A stretch of 50,440 bases of DNA, from contig CAZBEQ010000026.1 of NCBI GenBank assembly GCA_964490975.1, forward strand, positions 1 through 50,440. The letters are read 5' to 3'. A program made the translations under genes and the position numbers. Shown here in pieces: positions 34,026 to 42,679 of this stretch. The notes beneath the pieces are model-generated. The model had not been told where the DNA came from. It ran no database searches and saw only the letters and a program-made list of their open reading frames with translations. Every line of letters starts with the position of its first letter. Position 1 is the first letter of the stretch. This stretch comes from DTU013 sp964490975. Lineage in GTDB: Bacteria > Bacillota > Clostridia > Acetivibrionales > DTU013.

Positions 34026-34298
34026 CGAGGCAAAAGATGTCCGCCACTATCTGGCCCTTTTCACACGCTAATGAAAAGGCCTTGGTGGCAGGTACCGATT
34101 TGCCTTTCAGGCGGCGAGCATATCTCCCGCCTCGTTGTAACGCGAAGAGGTAAGAAAAATTTCCTACACACGAAAATTTTTCTTTGAACGATGCGTTATA
34201 AGCTGGAGATATACACCTGAACTATGACCCGCTTGTAGAGAAATCGAGTCTCCATGCTATATATCATGAATAGAAGCTCGGATTATCGAGCTTTTATT
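34022..34298 (+). ncRNA. Candidate structured noncoding RNA
   Basis: This stretch holds an unusual number of exact stems and no gene. AACGAGGC (34024) pairs with GCCTCGTT (34129). GCCAC...GTGGC (34043-34089) encloses GGCC(C)TTTTCA/TGAAAAGGCC. GCCT/AGGC forms a tight hairpin at 34102-34112. ATATCTCC (34120)/GGAGATAT (34205), TGTAACGC (34136)/GCGTTATA (34193) and AAGAAAAATTT (34152)/AAATTTTTCTT (34174) nest in line. The first and fourth stems cross, which implies a pseudoknot. A hairpin AAGCTCG/CGAGCTT followed by TTATT ends it at about 34298, inside the uvrA 3' end. I did not recognise the class. The clostridial raiA motif is one possibility to test. Confidence 0.6.
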
Positions 34299-37152
34299 CA
34301 TGATTTTGCATAAGTAGGTCATTTTGACGTGACAGCATGGTTTTCAGGAACATTCCGGTGTATGAGCTTTCGTTCTCCGCAACTTCCTCCGGTGTTCCGC
34401 TCGCGATCACCATACCGCCTTTGTTCCCTCCATCGGGGCCCAAATCTATTATATAGTCAGCTGTTTTTATCACATCAAGATTATGTTCTATAACAACCAC
34501 AGAATTCCCAGCATCTACCAGGCGATGCAGTATATCGACCAATCGGTGCACATCTGCCACATGCAATCCTGTCGTAGGTTCGTCAAGTATATATAGCGTC
34601 CTTCCTGTGGCTTTTCTGGACAACTCGGTGGCAAGCTTTATCCTTTGAGCCTCACCTCCGGACAATGTGGTCGAAGACTGGCCCAGTTTGATATAGCCAA
34701 GGCCTACATCATAAAGTGTTTCTATTTTCCTTTGAATACGGGGTATGTTTTTGAAATATTCCAATGCATCTTCGACAGTCATGTCTAGTACATCAGCAAT
34801 GTTCTTCCCCTTGAATTTGACCTCCAAAGTTTCTCGATTATAGCGTTTTCCCTTGCAAACCTCGCAAGGCACATAAACATCAGGCAGAAAATGCATCTCG
34901 ATTTTGTTGATCCCGTCACCTGAGCATGCTTCGCAACGACCGCCCTTGATATTGAAGCTGAACCTTCCCGATTTGTAGCCTCTCATCTTCGCTTCTGAAA
35001 CCTCTGCAAACACTTCCCTTATAAGGTCAAAAACACCGGTGTATGTCGCAGGGTTTGATCTTGGTGTCCGTCCGATAGGCGATTGGTCAATGTCTATGAC
35101 CTTGTCAAGATACTCGATGCCCAATATATGATCATGGTCTCCCGCCCTGGTTCTGGCATTGTTAAGTTCAGCAGCCAGCTTCTTGTAAAGGATCTCATTT
35201 ATAAGCGAACTCTTTCCCGAGCCGGATACTCCGGTAATTGCAGTAAATACACCCAACGGTATTGAAACATCTATGTTCTTCAGATTATTCTCCCGTGCTC
35301 CGGTTATCTTGATCCACTTACCATTGGGCTTTCTTCTTTTTTCGGGGATCTCTATCCTCTTTTTCCCGCTAAGGTATAACCCTGTCAACGACTGGTCACA
35401 TTTCTTTATGTCTTCTACGGTTCCTTCAGCTATTACGTAGCCGCCGTGGATACCGGGCCCCGGTCCCATATCGACGATATGATCGGCTGCATACATGGTG
35501 TCCTCATCATGCTCGACAACGATCAGTGTATTACCAATATCCCTGAGTCTCTTCAACGTTTTGATAAGCCTTTCGTTATCTCGCTGATGAAGGCCTATAC
35601 TGGGTTCATCGAGAATATATAAAACTCCCATCAGGCCTGAACCTATCTGGGTGGCAAGCCTTATTCGCTGAGCTTCTCCGCCTGACAGCGTAAAGGATGA
35701 TCTTGAAAGCGTAAGGTAATCCAAGCCAACATCGACAAGAAAACCTATCCTGGCCTTTATTTCTTTTAATATCTGATTTGAAATCATCTTCTCCCTGTTG
35801 GAAAGCTCAAGTTTGTTGAAAAATTTATTGATTTCCTCAACAGGCATACTTGTCAGATTATATATGCTGATCCCACCCACAGTAACAGCAAGGCTCTCCT
35901 TTTTCAGCCTTGCACCGTTACAATCCGGACAAGGGTTGTTGCTCATAAACTCCTCGTAATACTGCCTCATGCCATCGGACTGAGTTTCCTTGTATCGGCG
36001 CTCCATACTATTGATGACGCCCTCAAATACTGTGGTGAAGGAGCCGCTTCCATAGTCTTTTTCATAGTCTATTTTTATTTTCTCACCCTTTGTACCATAA
36101 AGGATAATGTCAACTATACGCTCCGGCAGCTTGTTCACGGGAGTAGAGGTTTTGAAGCCATAATGCTTTGCAAGTGCATTTAGATACATTCTGGAGTAAC
36201 TGTCGCCATTCTCAAAGTTCCAGCCACCCACTTTAATAGCGCCCTCCTCCAGTGATTTGCTCCTGTCCGGCAGTATCAGATCGGGGTCCATTTTTAGCAA
36301 TGTTCCCAGACCACTGCATGTCTGGCATGCTCCAAACGGATTGTTGAAGGAAAACATTCTCGGCGTAAGCTCTTCGATACTGACTCCACAATCACTGCAT
36401 GCAAAATTCTGGCTGAAAAGCAGCTCCTGGCCGTCAATGACATCAACCACCAGTATGCCCCCGCTCAGATGCAGTACTGTTTCGATCGAGTCGCTGAGTC
36501 TTTTTCCAATGTCAGGCCTGACTATAAGCCTGTCAACAACTATCTCTATAGTATGCTTCTTGTTCTTGTCCAAAGAGAATTCTTCATTTATTTCACGAAC
36601 TTCTCCATCTATACGTACCCTGACATAGCCGTTTTTCCGAGCATCCTCTATCAGCTTTTGATATTCGCCTTTTCTGCCCCTGACGACAGGCGCCAGCAGT
36701 TGTATCCTTGTGCCCTCGGGAAGAGCCATGACAGCATCCACCATCTGGTCGACAGTTTGCTGCGCTATTTCCTTTCCGCATATATGGCAATGCGGTATGC
36801 CTATCGTAGAATAGAGCAGCCTCAGGTAATCATATATCTCAGTAACCGTGCCTACTGTGGATCTCGGGTTTTTGCTGGTCGTCTTCTGATCTATAGATAT
36901 AGCCGGAGATAACCCGTCTATCAAATCTACGTCGGGTTTCTCCATCTGTCCGAGGAATTGTCTGGCGTATGCAGAAAGAGATTCTATATATCTTCTCTGA
37001 CCTTCGGCATATATGGTGTCAAACGCAAGTGAAGATTTGCCCGAGCCGCTCAGACCGGTTATTACGACAAGTTTTTCTCGTGGTATCGAAATATCAATAT
37101 TTTTTAAATTGTGCTCCCTGGCACCCTTTATAGATATAGTGTTTTTTTCCAT
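34294..37152 (-). CDS. uvrA: Excinuclease ABC subunit A
   Basis: This 952-aa cytosolic DNA-damage sensor of nucleotide excision repair has two ABC ATPase halves. Walker A GLSGSGKSSLAFDT is near residue 33 and GVSGSGKSSLINE near 645; both signature motifs (TLSGGEAQRI, twice) and both zinc modules (CSDCGVSIEELTPRM...CQTCSGLG; CEACSGDG...CEVCKGKRYN) are present. It loads UvrB onto lesions. Length is standard. An AAAGG-type site precedes the ATG. Although next to uvrB it is a separate unit: a 636-base gap with a terminator, a dispersed repeat and its own LexA-box promoter lie between. The symmetrical hairpin at 34267-34302 overlaps its stop codon and may end transcription from both strands. Confidence 0.97.
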   Translation of the reverse strand: MEKNTISIKGAREHNLKNIDISIPREKLVVITGLSGSGKSSLAFDTIYAEGQRRYIESLSAYARQFLGQMEKPDVDLIDGLSPAISIDQKTTSKNPRSTVGTVTEIYDYLRLLYSTIGIPHCHICGKEIAQQTVDQMVDAVMALPEGTRIQLLAPVVRGRKGEYQKLIEDARKNGYVRVRIDGEVREINEEFSLDKNKKHTIEIVVDRLIVRPDIGKRLSDSIETVLHLSGGILVVDVIDGQELLFSQNFACSDCGVSIEELTPRMFSFNNPFGACQTCSGLGTLLKMDPDLILPDRSKSLEEGAIKVGGWNFENGDSYSRMYLNALAKHYGFKTSTPVNKLPERIVDIILYGTKGEKIKIDYEKDYGSGSFTTVFEGVINSMERRYKETQSDGMRQYYEEFMSNNPCPDCNGARLKKESLAVTVGGISIYNLTSMPVEEINKFFNKLELSNREKMISNQILKEIKARIGFLVDVGLDYLTLSRSSFTLSGGEAQRIRLATQIGSGLMGVLYILDEPSIGLHQRDNERLIKTLKRLRDIGNTLIVVEHDEDTMYAADHIVDMGPGPGIHGGYVIAEGTVEDIKKCDQSLTGLYLSGKKRIEIPEKRRKPNGKWIKITGARENNLKNIDVSIPLGVFTAITGVSGSGKSSLINEILYKKLAAELNNARTRAGDHDHILGIEYLDKVIDIDQSPIGRTPRSNPATYTGVFDLIREVFAEVSEAKMRGYKSGRFSFNIKGGRCEACSGDGINKIEMHFLPDVYVPCEVCKGKRYNRETLEVKFKGKNIADVLDMTVEDALEYFKNIPRIQRKIETLYDVGLGYIKLGQSSTTLSGGEAQRIKLATELSRKATGRTLYILDEPTTGLHVADVHRLVDILHRLVDAGNSVVVIEHNLDVIKTADYIIDLGPDGGNKGGMVIASGTPEEVAENESSYTGMFLKTMLSRQNDLLMQNHE

Positions 37153-37304
37153 GACCGCACCTTTTCTTTTATAACTGTTACTTTTAAACTGTTACTTTTA
37201 TGATCCATTACTCATTTATACGTTCAACCCAATATGTTATCAAATGAGTCATCACACATCAATGGAAATATTGATGAATAAAATGGAATCACTGTTTCTC
37301 AAAT

Positions 37305-37344
37305 ATTATATCCAATATGACGAGAAAATGCAAACACTTGTTCG
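37305..37344 (-). promoter_or_regulatory. uvrA promoter with LexA-like box
   Basis: On the minus strand TTGCAT (37328-37333) and TATAAT (37305-37310) are 17 bases apart. CGAACAAGTGTTTG (37331-37344) overlaps the -35 box and differs by one base from the Gram-positive LexA (DinR) consensus CGAACNNNNGTTCG. Repression by LexA and induction by DNA damage follow if it is real. Confidence 0.8.
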
Positions 37345-37401
37345 ATTTATTTAAAATTTTCTTATTCGCTGCACGGACCTGGATTTGTATTTGTAAAGGA
37401 A

Positions 37402-37684
37402 GCGATGGCAGTATAAGATTCCCAGAAGGGATATAGTAGCTAAACTGGAGCGGACTACTCGATTTTGCAATTATAGGACGAAGCTGAGGGGCATTACGAA
37501 GAAAAAGCCTTATTTATACATGAAATAAGCCATTTTTTAATGAAATTCTGTTCTAAAGCTGAAATAGTGAGTAGTGCGGTATCATTATAATTCAGACAAA
37601 GGAGGTACCACATATACTTGGATTTTAGTTGCAGTTGGCAGGCCGCAACCAGGTTATATCAAAAGGAGTTTTATTATTTACCGC
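37402..37684. repeat. ~290-bp dispersed repeat, copy 2
   Basis: This is the partner of 4417-4708, in the same orientation, and again lies upstream of a minus-strand gene (uvrA) and downstream of another (uvrB). The outer inverted arms are kept (ACTACTCG...GAGTAGT) though each copy has its own changes. The best conserved part is TTTTAGTTGCAG and GGCAGGCCGCAACC near 37624-37652. There is no open frame. Confidence 0.85.
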
Positions 37685-37730
37685 TAAAAGCTCTACTGAG
37701 CCCTGCGTTTAACACGTTGTTTTCGCATAC

Positions 37731-37761
37731 AAAAAAACTGGAGGTATCATCCCCCAGTTTT
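37731..37761 (-). terminator. uvrB terminator
   Basis: On the minus strand AACTGG and CCAGTT pair, with GG/CC extending the stem. TTTTTTT follows, 28 bases after the uvrB stop. Confidence 0.85.
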
Positions 37762-37788
37762 AGGTGTTACGTTTTTCACACTTTTCAT

Positions 37789-39774
37789 TCATGCCTTATT
37801 TAGTTTATCCTGCAGCTCTCTTAGCCTGTCCCTGAGAGCAGCCGCTCTTTCAAACTGAAGCTCTCTGGCCGCTTCCTTCATTTCCTTTTCTATCTTGTTC
37901 ATAAGCTGTTGCAGAGCATCCTCGTCCATCTTTTCTATATCCTGTGTAAACGAATACTTCGTATCGGCTTCGGCAATCTTAATAGTTTCAAATGTATCTC
38001 TGACACTCTTCTGGATAGTCATCGGAGTAATGCCGTGTTCAAGGTTGTAATCCATCTGGATCTTCCTTCTTCTGTTTGTTTCACTTATCGCTTTTTGCAT
38101 GGAGTCTGTAATAGTGTCCGCATACATGATGACGGTTCCTTCAACGTTCCTGGCAGCTCTGCCGATTGTCTGTATCAGCGATGTTTCCGAACGCAGGAAG
38201 CCCTCCTTGTCAGCATCAAGTATCGCAACAAGTGTTACTTCAGGAAGGTCAAGCCCCTCTCTCAGAAGGTTGATTCCAACCAGTATATCAAATGTACCAA
38301 GCCTTAGGTTTCTTATAAGTTCTATCCTGTCAAGTGTTTCAACATCAGAGTGCAGATACTCTACCTTGAAATCCAGATCCTTTAAATAGGTTGTCAGATC
38401 CTCAGCCATTTTCTTGGTCAACGTAGTAACAAGCACTCTCTGCTGCTTTTCGACACGTTTTGAAATCTCTCCTATCAAATCATCGATCTGACCCTTTACA
38501 GGTCTCACAAGCACCTCTGGATCAACCAATCCGGTCGGCCTGATTATCTGCTCTGCAGTCTGTTGTGAGTGACGTTTCTCATATTTTCCGGGTGTTGCAC
38601 TCACATATATGGCCTGTTTGACCTTATTTTCGAACTCCTCGAACCGCAATGGCCTGTTGTCATATGCAGATGGCAGTCTGAAGCCGTATTCAACAAGCGA
38701 TTCCTTTCTGGAGCGATCGCCGTTGTACATGCTGCCGACCTGTGAAATGGAGACATGCGACTCATCGATTATGACAAGCAAATCCTCCGGGAAATAATCC
38801 AGCAGCGTATAAGGTGCGCTTCCCGGCGCCCTGCCGCTTATGTGCCTCGAATAATTTTCTATACCCTGGCAAAAGCCAATTTCCTGGAGCATTTCAAGAT
38901 CATACCTGGTTCTTTGTTCAAGTCTCTGCGCTTCCAGCAGTTTATCCTGTTCCCTCAGCTCCTTTAGTCTATCCTCAAGCTCCTGCTCTATTGTTGCTAT
39001 AGATCTGAGCATTTTAGGTCTCGTCGTTGCATAATGATTTGCCGGAAATATAGCTGCATGTGACCTCACTCCAAGGATTTCTCCGGTCAGATAATTTACT
39101 ACAGATAATCTCTCGATCTCATCACCAAAGAACTCAATTCTCAGGACCTGTTCCGATGAATCAGGCGGAAATACTTCAAGTACATCTCCCCTTACCCTGA
39201 ATCTTCCTCTCCTGAAGTCTATTTCATTTCTTTCGTACTGTATGTCCACGAGCTTTCTGATAACTTCATCCCTGTCTTTTTTCATTCCAGGTCTCAGTGA
39301 TATCATCAGCTCAGTATAATCTTCAGGGTCTCCCAAACCGTAGATGCAGGATACGCTGGCGACAATTATGACGTCCCTTCTCTCAAACAGGGCGGCGGTT
39401 GCAGAATGCCTGAGTTGATCTATCTCATCGTTTATGGATGAATCCTTTTCTATATAGGTATCAGTGGATGCAATATATGCCTCTGGCTGATAGTAATCAT
39501 AATAACTGACAAAGTACTCTACCGCGTTATTGGGGAAGAATTCCTTGAACTCACTGCAAAGCTGTGCAGCGAGCGTCTTGTTATGTGCCATGACCAGGGT
39601 TGGCCTCTGAACTCTCTCTATAACATTTGCCATGGTAAATGTCTTGCCTGACCCGGTAACACCAAGCAAGGTCTGGTGCCTGTAGCCCCTGTTCAGGCCC
39701 TTCACCAGCATATCCACAGCTTCCGGCTGGTCGCCGCACATTTTGTAATCAGATACTATTTTAAACTCCGCCAT
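37789..39774 (-). CDS. uvrB: Excinuclease ABC subunit B
   Basis: This 661-aa helicase-like protein verifies DNA damage and recruits UvrC. Walker A GVTGSGKT is at residues 38-45, the DNA-wedging beta-hairpin is marked by YYDYYQPEAYI near 95, the helicase motif DESH appears in LVIIDESHVS, and QTIGRAARN is motif VI. The C-terminal UVR motif (FERAAALRDRLRELQ) for UvrC binding is at 640-658. AAAGGAG precedes the ATG at 39774. The leader is unusual: about 310 bases with two facing REP-like cores and a broken reading frame (see 39798-40084). The terminator downstream is strong. Confidence 0.97.
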   Translation of the reverse strand: MAEFKIVSDYKMCGDQPEAVDMLVKGLNRGYRHQTLLGVTGSGKTFTMANVIERVQRPTLVMAHNKTLAAQLCSEFKEFFPNNAVEYFVSYYDYYQPEAYIASTDTYIEKDSSINDEIDQLRHSATAALFERRDVIIVASVSCIYGLGDPEDYTELMISLRPGMKKDRDEVIRKLVDIQYERNEIDFRRGRFRVRGDVLEVFPPDSSEQVLRIEFFGDEIERLSVVNYLTGEILGVRSHAAIFPANHYATTRPKMLRSIATIEQELEDRLKELREQDKLLEAQRLEQRTRYDLEMLQEIGFCQGIENYSRHISGRAPGSAPYTLLDYFPEDLLVIIDESHVSISQVGSMYNGDRSRKESLVEYGFRLPSAYDNRPLRFEEFENKVKQAIYVSATPGKYEKRHSQQTAEQIIRPTGLVDPEVLVRPVKGQIDDLIGEISKRVEKQQRVLVTTLTKKMAEDLTTYLKDLDFKVEYLHSDVETLDRIELIRNLRLGTFDILVGINLLREGLDLPEVTLVAILDADKEGFLRSETSLIQTIGRAARNVEGTVIMYADTITDSMQKAISETNRRRKIQMDYNLEHGITPMTIQKSVRDTFETIKIAEADTKYSFTQDIEKMDEDALQQLMNKIEKEMKEAARELQFERAAALRDRLRELQDKLNKA

Positions 39775-39797
39775 ACTAACTCCTTTCGGGGATCTTT

Positions 39798-40084
39798 GGG
39801 GACGCTTCTCACCTTTTTTTCTTCACAATGGTTCCGTTCATTCTAAATAAGCTCCTTGATATCACTGATCCCACATTTCTCTATACTTCCCTTATTCCAC
39901 ATTCCTTCATAATTAAACTTGCTAAAACCTTTCAGGTATCTTCTATCTTTACTGACCTTTTTCTGTACCTCATCGGGTAGCAGCTACAAATATTCTTCAA
40001 GATAAGACTGATAATACTACCAAACAAATTCAAATTCTTTCTCATTGCATCTGTGATTTTGCAACAAACGTGAGAACCGTCCCC
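39798..40084. repeat. Facing pair of REP-like cores in the uvrB leader
   Basis: GGGGACGCTTCTCAC at 39798-39812 and GTGAGAACCGTCCCC at 40070-40084 face each other over 257 bases. In the uvrB transcript the two could pair over 14 of 15 bases. The first lies about 24 bases before the uvrB start codon, the second directly after the -10 box. Confidence 0.85.
39843..40043 (-). pseudogene. Broken reading frame between the uvrB REP-like cores
   Basis: One minus-strand frame reads 67 codons with two internal TAG stops and a final TAG. The longest open part is 46 residues (starts LLPDEVQKKVSKDRRYLKG). The composition is that of a real soluble, basic protein. I do not recognise the family. It has no start or ribosome site. 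It looks like a decayed gene fragment caught between two mobile repeats. Confidence 0.45.
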
Positions 40085-40123
40085 ATTATAACACAAATGC
40101 AGTACAATTCAAACAAGTGTTCG
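40085..40123 (-). promoter_or_regulatory. uvrB promoter with LexA-like box
   Basis: On the minus strand TTGAAT (40107-40112) and TATAAT (40085-40090) are 16 bases apart. CGAACACTTGTTTG (40110-40123) overlaps the -35 box, one base off CGAACNNNNGTTCG. It is the same half-site variant as at uvrA, so both genes appear to be in one SOS regulon. Confidence 0.8.
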
Positions 40124-40191
40124 CAAAATTATGATACTCTTTAGCTAAACTTACCTTAATTATACTTAACCTGACTTATGTTTATTTTTTA

Positions 40192-40221
40192 TTGACATAC
40201 CCTTTTATATGATGTGATAAT
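40192..40221 (+). promoter_or_regulatory. Aspartokinase promoter
   Basis: TTGACA (40192-40197) and GATAAT (40216-40221) are 18 bases apart. The leader is only about 30 bases, too short for a lysine riboswitch, so control is probably by feedback on the enzyme. Confidence 0.6.
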
Positions 40222-40256
40222 AATATGAAATAAATGATTTTTTGGAGGATTGACAA

Positions 40257-41606
40257 ATGAAAGTTGCAAAATTCGGCGGAACTTCCCTTGCTTCTGCCAA
40301 TCAGATAAAGAAAGTATGTTCAATCGTAACTTCAGATCCCGAACGCAGGATTGTTGTAGTTTCAGCACCCGGCAAACGAAGCAAGGATGATGTCAAAGTT
40401 ACTGACATGCTGATCGCCTGTGCTAAAGCAGGCCTCGAAAAAGAAAATGCTGATACGGAACTGCAGGCGCTCGTAACAAGATTTGCAGAAATCGCATCTG
40501 AGCTTGGTTTATCTGATGATATAGTTAAATTAATTGCTGATGATCTTAAAGCACGTGTTAACAGCGACAAAACTAATAAAGAAAAATACCTGGACAACCT
40601 CAAGGCAGCCGGAGAAGATAACAGCGCCAAGCTTGTAGCTGCCTATTTATGCAGTATTGGCAAAGATGCGCGTTATGTGAACCCAAAGGATGCTGGGCTC
40701 CTGTTAAGCGATGAATTTGGGAATGCACAGGTTCTGCCACAATCCTATGATAATTTGAAGTCGCTGTCAGATTATGCCGGCATCACTATATTCCCCGGCT
40801 TTTTTGGATATTCGACAAATGGTGAGGTTGTTACACTTCCAAGAGGCGGCTCTGATATCACAGGTTCCATACTTGCCGCTGCTGTAAACGCCGACCTTTA
40901 TGAAAATTTTACGGATGTCGATAATGTTTATTCTGCAAATCCAAACCTTATAGAGTCTCCAAGGCCTATTCACGAAGTGACATATAGAGAAATGCGCGAG
41001 CTTTCTTACGCAGGCTTCAGTGTGTTCCATGAAGAAGCACTGGTTCCTGTATTTCAAAAGGGTATTCCCGTAAGAGTTAAAAACACCAACAACCCTACAG
41101 CGCCGGGAACTACTATCGTCAAAGATCGTCAAAATATAATAGAACCCGTCGTTGGTATAGCAGGAGATACTGGATTTTGCTTTATATATCTCAGCAAATA
41201 TCTTATGAACCGCGAGATAGGCTTTGGGCGTAAACTGCTGCAAATACTTGAGGAAGAACACATTCCATTTGAGCATATGCCATCAGGTATCGACAATATA
41301 ACGATAATCCTAAAACAGAACCATCTTGATGAAGTCAAGGAGCAGAGGATAACCGACCGCATCAAAAGTGAGCTCGCAGTAGATGACATCTCTGTTCAAA
41401 GAAATCTTGCACTGATTATGATAGTTGGAGAAGGAATGCGAAATACAGTAGGGATAACCGCTAGAGCCTCGGGAGCGCTATCAAGGGAAAGTATAAATCT
41501 TGATATGATAAGCCAGGGTCCCTCCGAAGTCAGCATGATTTTTGGCATTAAGGAAAGTGAAAGAGACAGGGCCATTAAAGCACTGTATAATGAATTTTTT
41601 AAATAA
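40257..41606 (+). CDS. Aspartate kinase
   Basis: This 449-aa enzyme phosphorylates aspartate, the first step to lysine, threonine, methionine and diaminopimelate. KFGGTSLAS at 4-12 is the nucleotide motif, and VSAPGKRSKDD, FPGFFGYSTNGEV, LPRGGSDITG and DVDNVYSANP complete the kinase domain. Two ACT-like segments make up residues 300-449 (VVGIAGDTGFCFIYL; LIMIVGEGMRNTVG), which bind the feedback amino acid. It is a single-function enzyme of the LysC/ThrA-kinase type; which end product controls it cannot be told. GGAGG precedes the ATG. It stands alone on the plus strand, back to back with uvrB. Confidence 0.95.
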   Translation: MKVAKFGGTSLASANQIKKVCSIVTSDPERRIVVVSAPGKRSKDDVKVTDMLIACAKAGLEKENADTELQALVTRFAEIASELGLSDDIVKLIADDLKARVNSDKTNKEKYLDNLKAAGEDNSAKLVAAYLCSIGKDARYVNPKDAGLLLSDEFGNAQVLPQSYDNLKSLSDYAGITIFPGFFGYSTNGEVVTLPRGGSDITGSILAAAVNADLYENFTDVDNVYSANPNLIESPRPIHEVTYREMRELSYAGFSVFHEEALVPVFQKGIPVRVKNTNNPTAPGTTIVKDRQNIIEPVVGIAGDTGFCFIYLSKYLMNREIGFGRKLLQILEEEHIPFEHMPSGIDNITIILKQNHLDEVKEQRITDRIKSELAVDDISVQRNLALIMIVGEGMRNTVGITARASGALSRESINLDMISQGPSEVSMIFGIKESERDRAIKALYNEFFK

Positions 41607-41639
41607 ACTTTCTCATATTGTATAATATAGAAAAGAACA

Positions 41640-41685
41640 AAAAAACAGGCGAAGCTGACAAAGTCAGTCTAATGCCTGTTTTTTA
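41640..41685. terminator. Bidirectional terminator, aspartokinase and TVP38 gene
   Basis: AAAAACAGGC pairs with GCCTGTTTTT. An inner CTGAC/GTCAG adds to the stem. Runs of A and T on both sides serve the two converging genes. Confidence 0.85.
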
Positions 41686-41713
41686 GTATAATTTTAGCAT
41701 ATTACTGACTATT

Positions 41714-42469
41714 CTACTTATTTCCTGCATTCTCCTTACTTTCACTTTTTGTTAGTTTATTTGCCCAATTAATTATCCTATCCTTAAAAATCAACCCAAA
41801 AGCAAATAAAGCTACAGCAATAAATGACACCACTGCTACGACTCCATAATTGCCCTTCTGCGTATTATGTCCAATATAAGAAGACCCCAATAACGCAGGA
41901 AGCCTTCCAATTGTAATGATAATAAAGAACTTGATAGGTTTTACGGGGGTTAATCCTGCGATATATGTCAGAATATCTTTGGGAATGCCGGGTATAAGAA
42001 ACAGTATGAACATTGCAGCTTCAGATTTATTGCTGTTCATCATGAAGCTGAATTTCTCAAGCTGATTTTGAGACACAAAAAGCTTTACTACTGGATATCC
42101 AATAAGCCTTGCTATCGTAAACACCAAAACAGATCCAAATACAATGCCTGTAAGTGAGTATAATGTACCTGGCAATGTGCCATAAACATACCCTCCGGCA
42201 ATTTGGACAAATTCTCCGGGTATTGCGGCAACTACAACCTGCAGCACCTGAAAACCTATGAATATAAGTACTCCGCTCCATCCAAAGGAATTGAGCAATT
42301 CTCTAAGTTCCTCAGGCTTACTGGCAAGTTGAGTTATTTGGGGCCCAAATCTTACCCCAAGGTAGGTTAGCAGACCCACAAATGCTAATATTATTATAGT
42401 ATAGAAAACAAGCTTTCGTCTCTTACTATTCTCCAAACGTCTACCTCTGAATTTTGTTTGCTTACACAT
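41714..42469 (-). CDS. TVP38/TMEM64 (DedA-like) membrane protein
   Basis: This roughly 251-aa membrane protein has five or six hydrophobic segments, the first at about residues 21-40. The VTT/DedA-like core contains the motifs GEFVQIAGGYVYG near 85, the charged reentrant pattern FVFTIARLIGYPVVK and LIPGIPKDILTYIAGL with the conserved Pro-Gly-x-Pro-Lys. The family includes lipid scramblases and putative polyprenyl-phosphate carriers; the role here is unknown. The start is unsure: the ATG at 42469 has only a weak site, while a TTG at 42436 has AGAGGT five bases ahead and gives the more usual length. It converges on aspartokinase with a shared terminator. Confidence 0.85.
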   Translation of the reverse strand: MCKQTKFRGRRLENSKRRKLVFYTIIILAFVGLLTYLGVRFGPQITQLASKPEELRELLNSFGWSGVLIFIGFQVLQVVVAAIPGEFVQIAGGYVYGTLPGTLYSLTGIVFGSVLVFTIARLIGYPVVKLFVSQNQLEKFSFMMNSNKSEAAMFILFLIPGIPKDILTYIAGLTPVKPIKFFIIITIGRLPALLGSSYIGHNTQKGNYGVVAVVSFIAVALFAFGLIFKDRIINWANKLTKSESKENAGNK

Positions 42470-42546
42470 CAAGCTCTATTTAGTGCATTTTTTGTCATAT
42501 TACACTCTTTTATCTTCATGCGCAATTTTTATCTCTTTACGCATAG

Positions 42547-42664
42547 CATGTATTCCCTTATGCAGTATGTGTTTCTTGCGCAGCATGCGTTTTCTTATGA
42601 AGTATGTGTTTGCTTATACATAACATGCGTTTTCTTATGAAGTATGTGTTTCTCTACGCACATT
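42547..42664. repeat. Imperfect 37-40-bp tandem repeat
   Basis: The motif CATGCGTTTTCTTATGAAGT appears at 42584 and 42624, and a diverged form begins at 42547. GTATGTGTTT recurs three times. The stretch is pyrimidine- and TATG-rich and has no coding sense. It fills the 210-base gap between the topoisomerase A subunit and the TVP38 gene. Confidence 0.75.
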
Positions 42665-42679
42665 ATGTGCTATTTCGCA

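Noticed and set aside
34022..34298. tmRNA, RNase P RNA or large SRP RNA
   Set aside because: None of the conserved cores of these RNAs could be found by eye in the stretch.
40222..40256. Lysine riboswitch before aspartokinase
   Set aside because: The promoter leaves only about 30 bases of leader, too short for the L-box.
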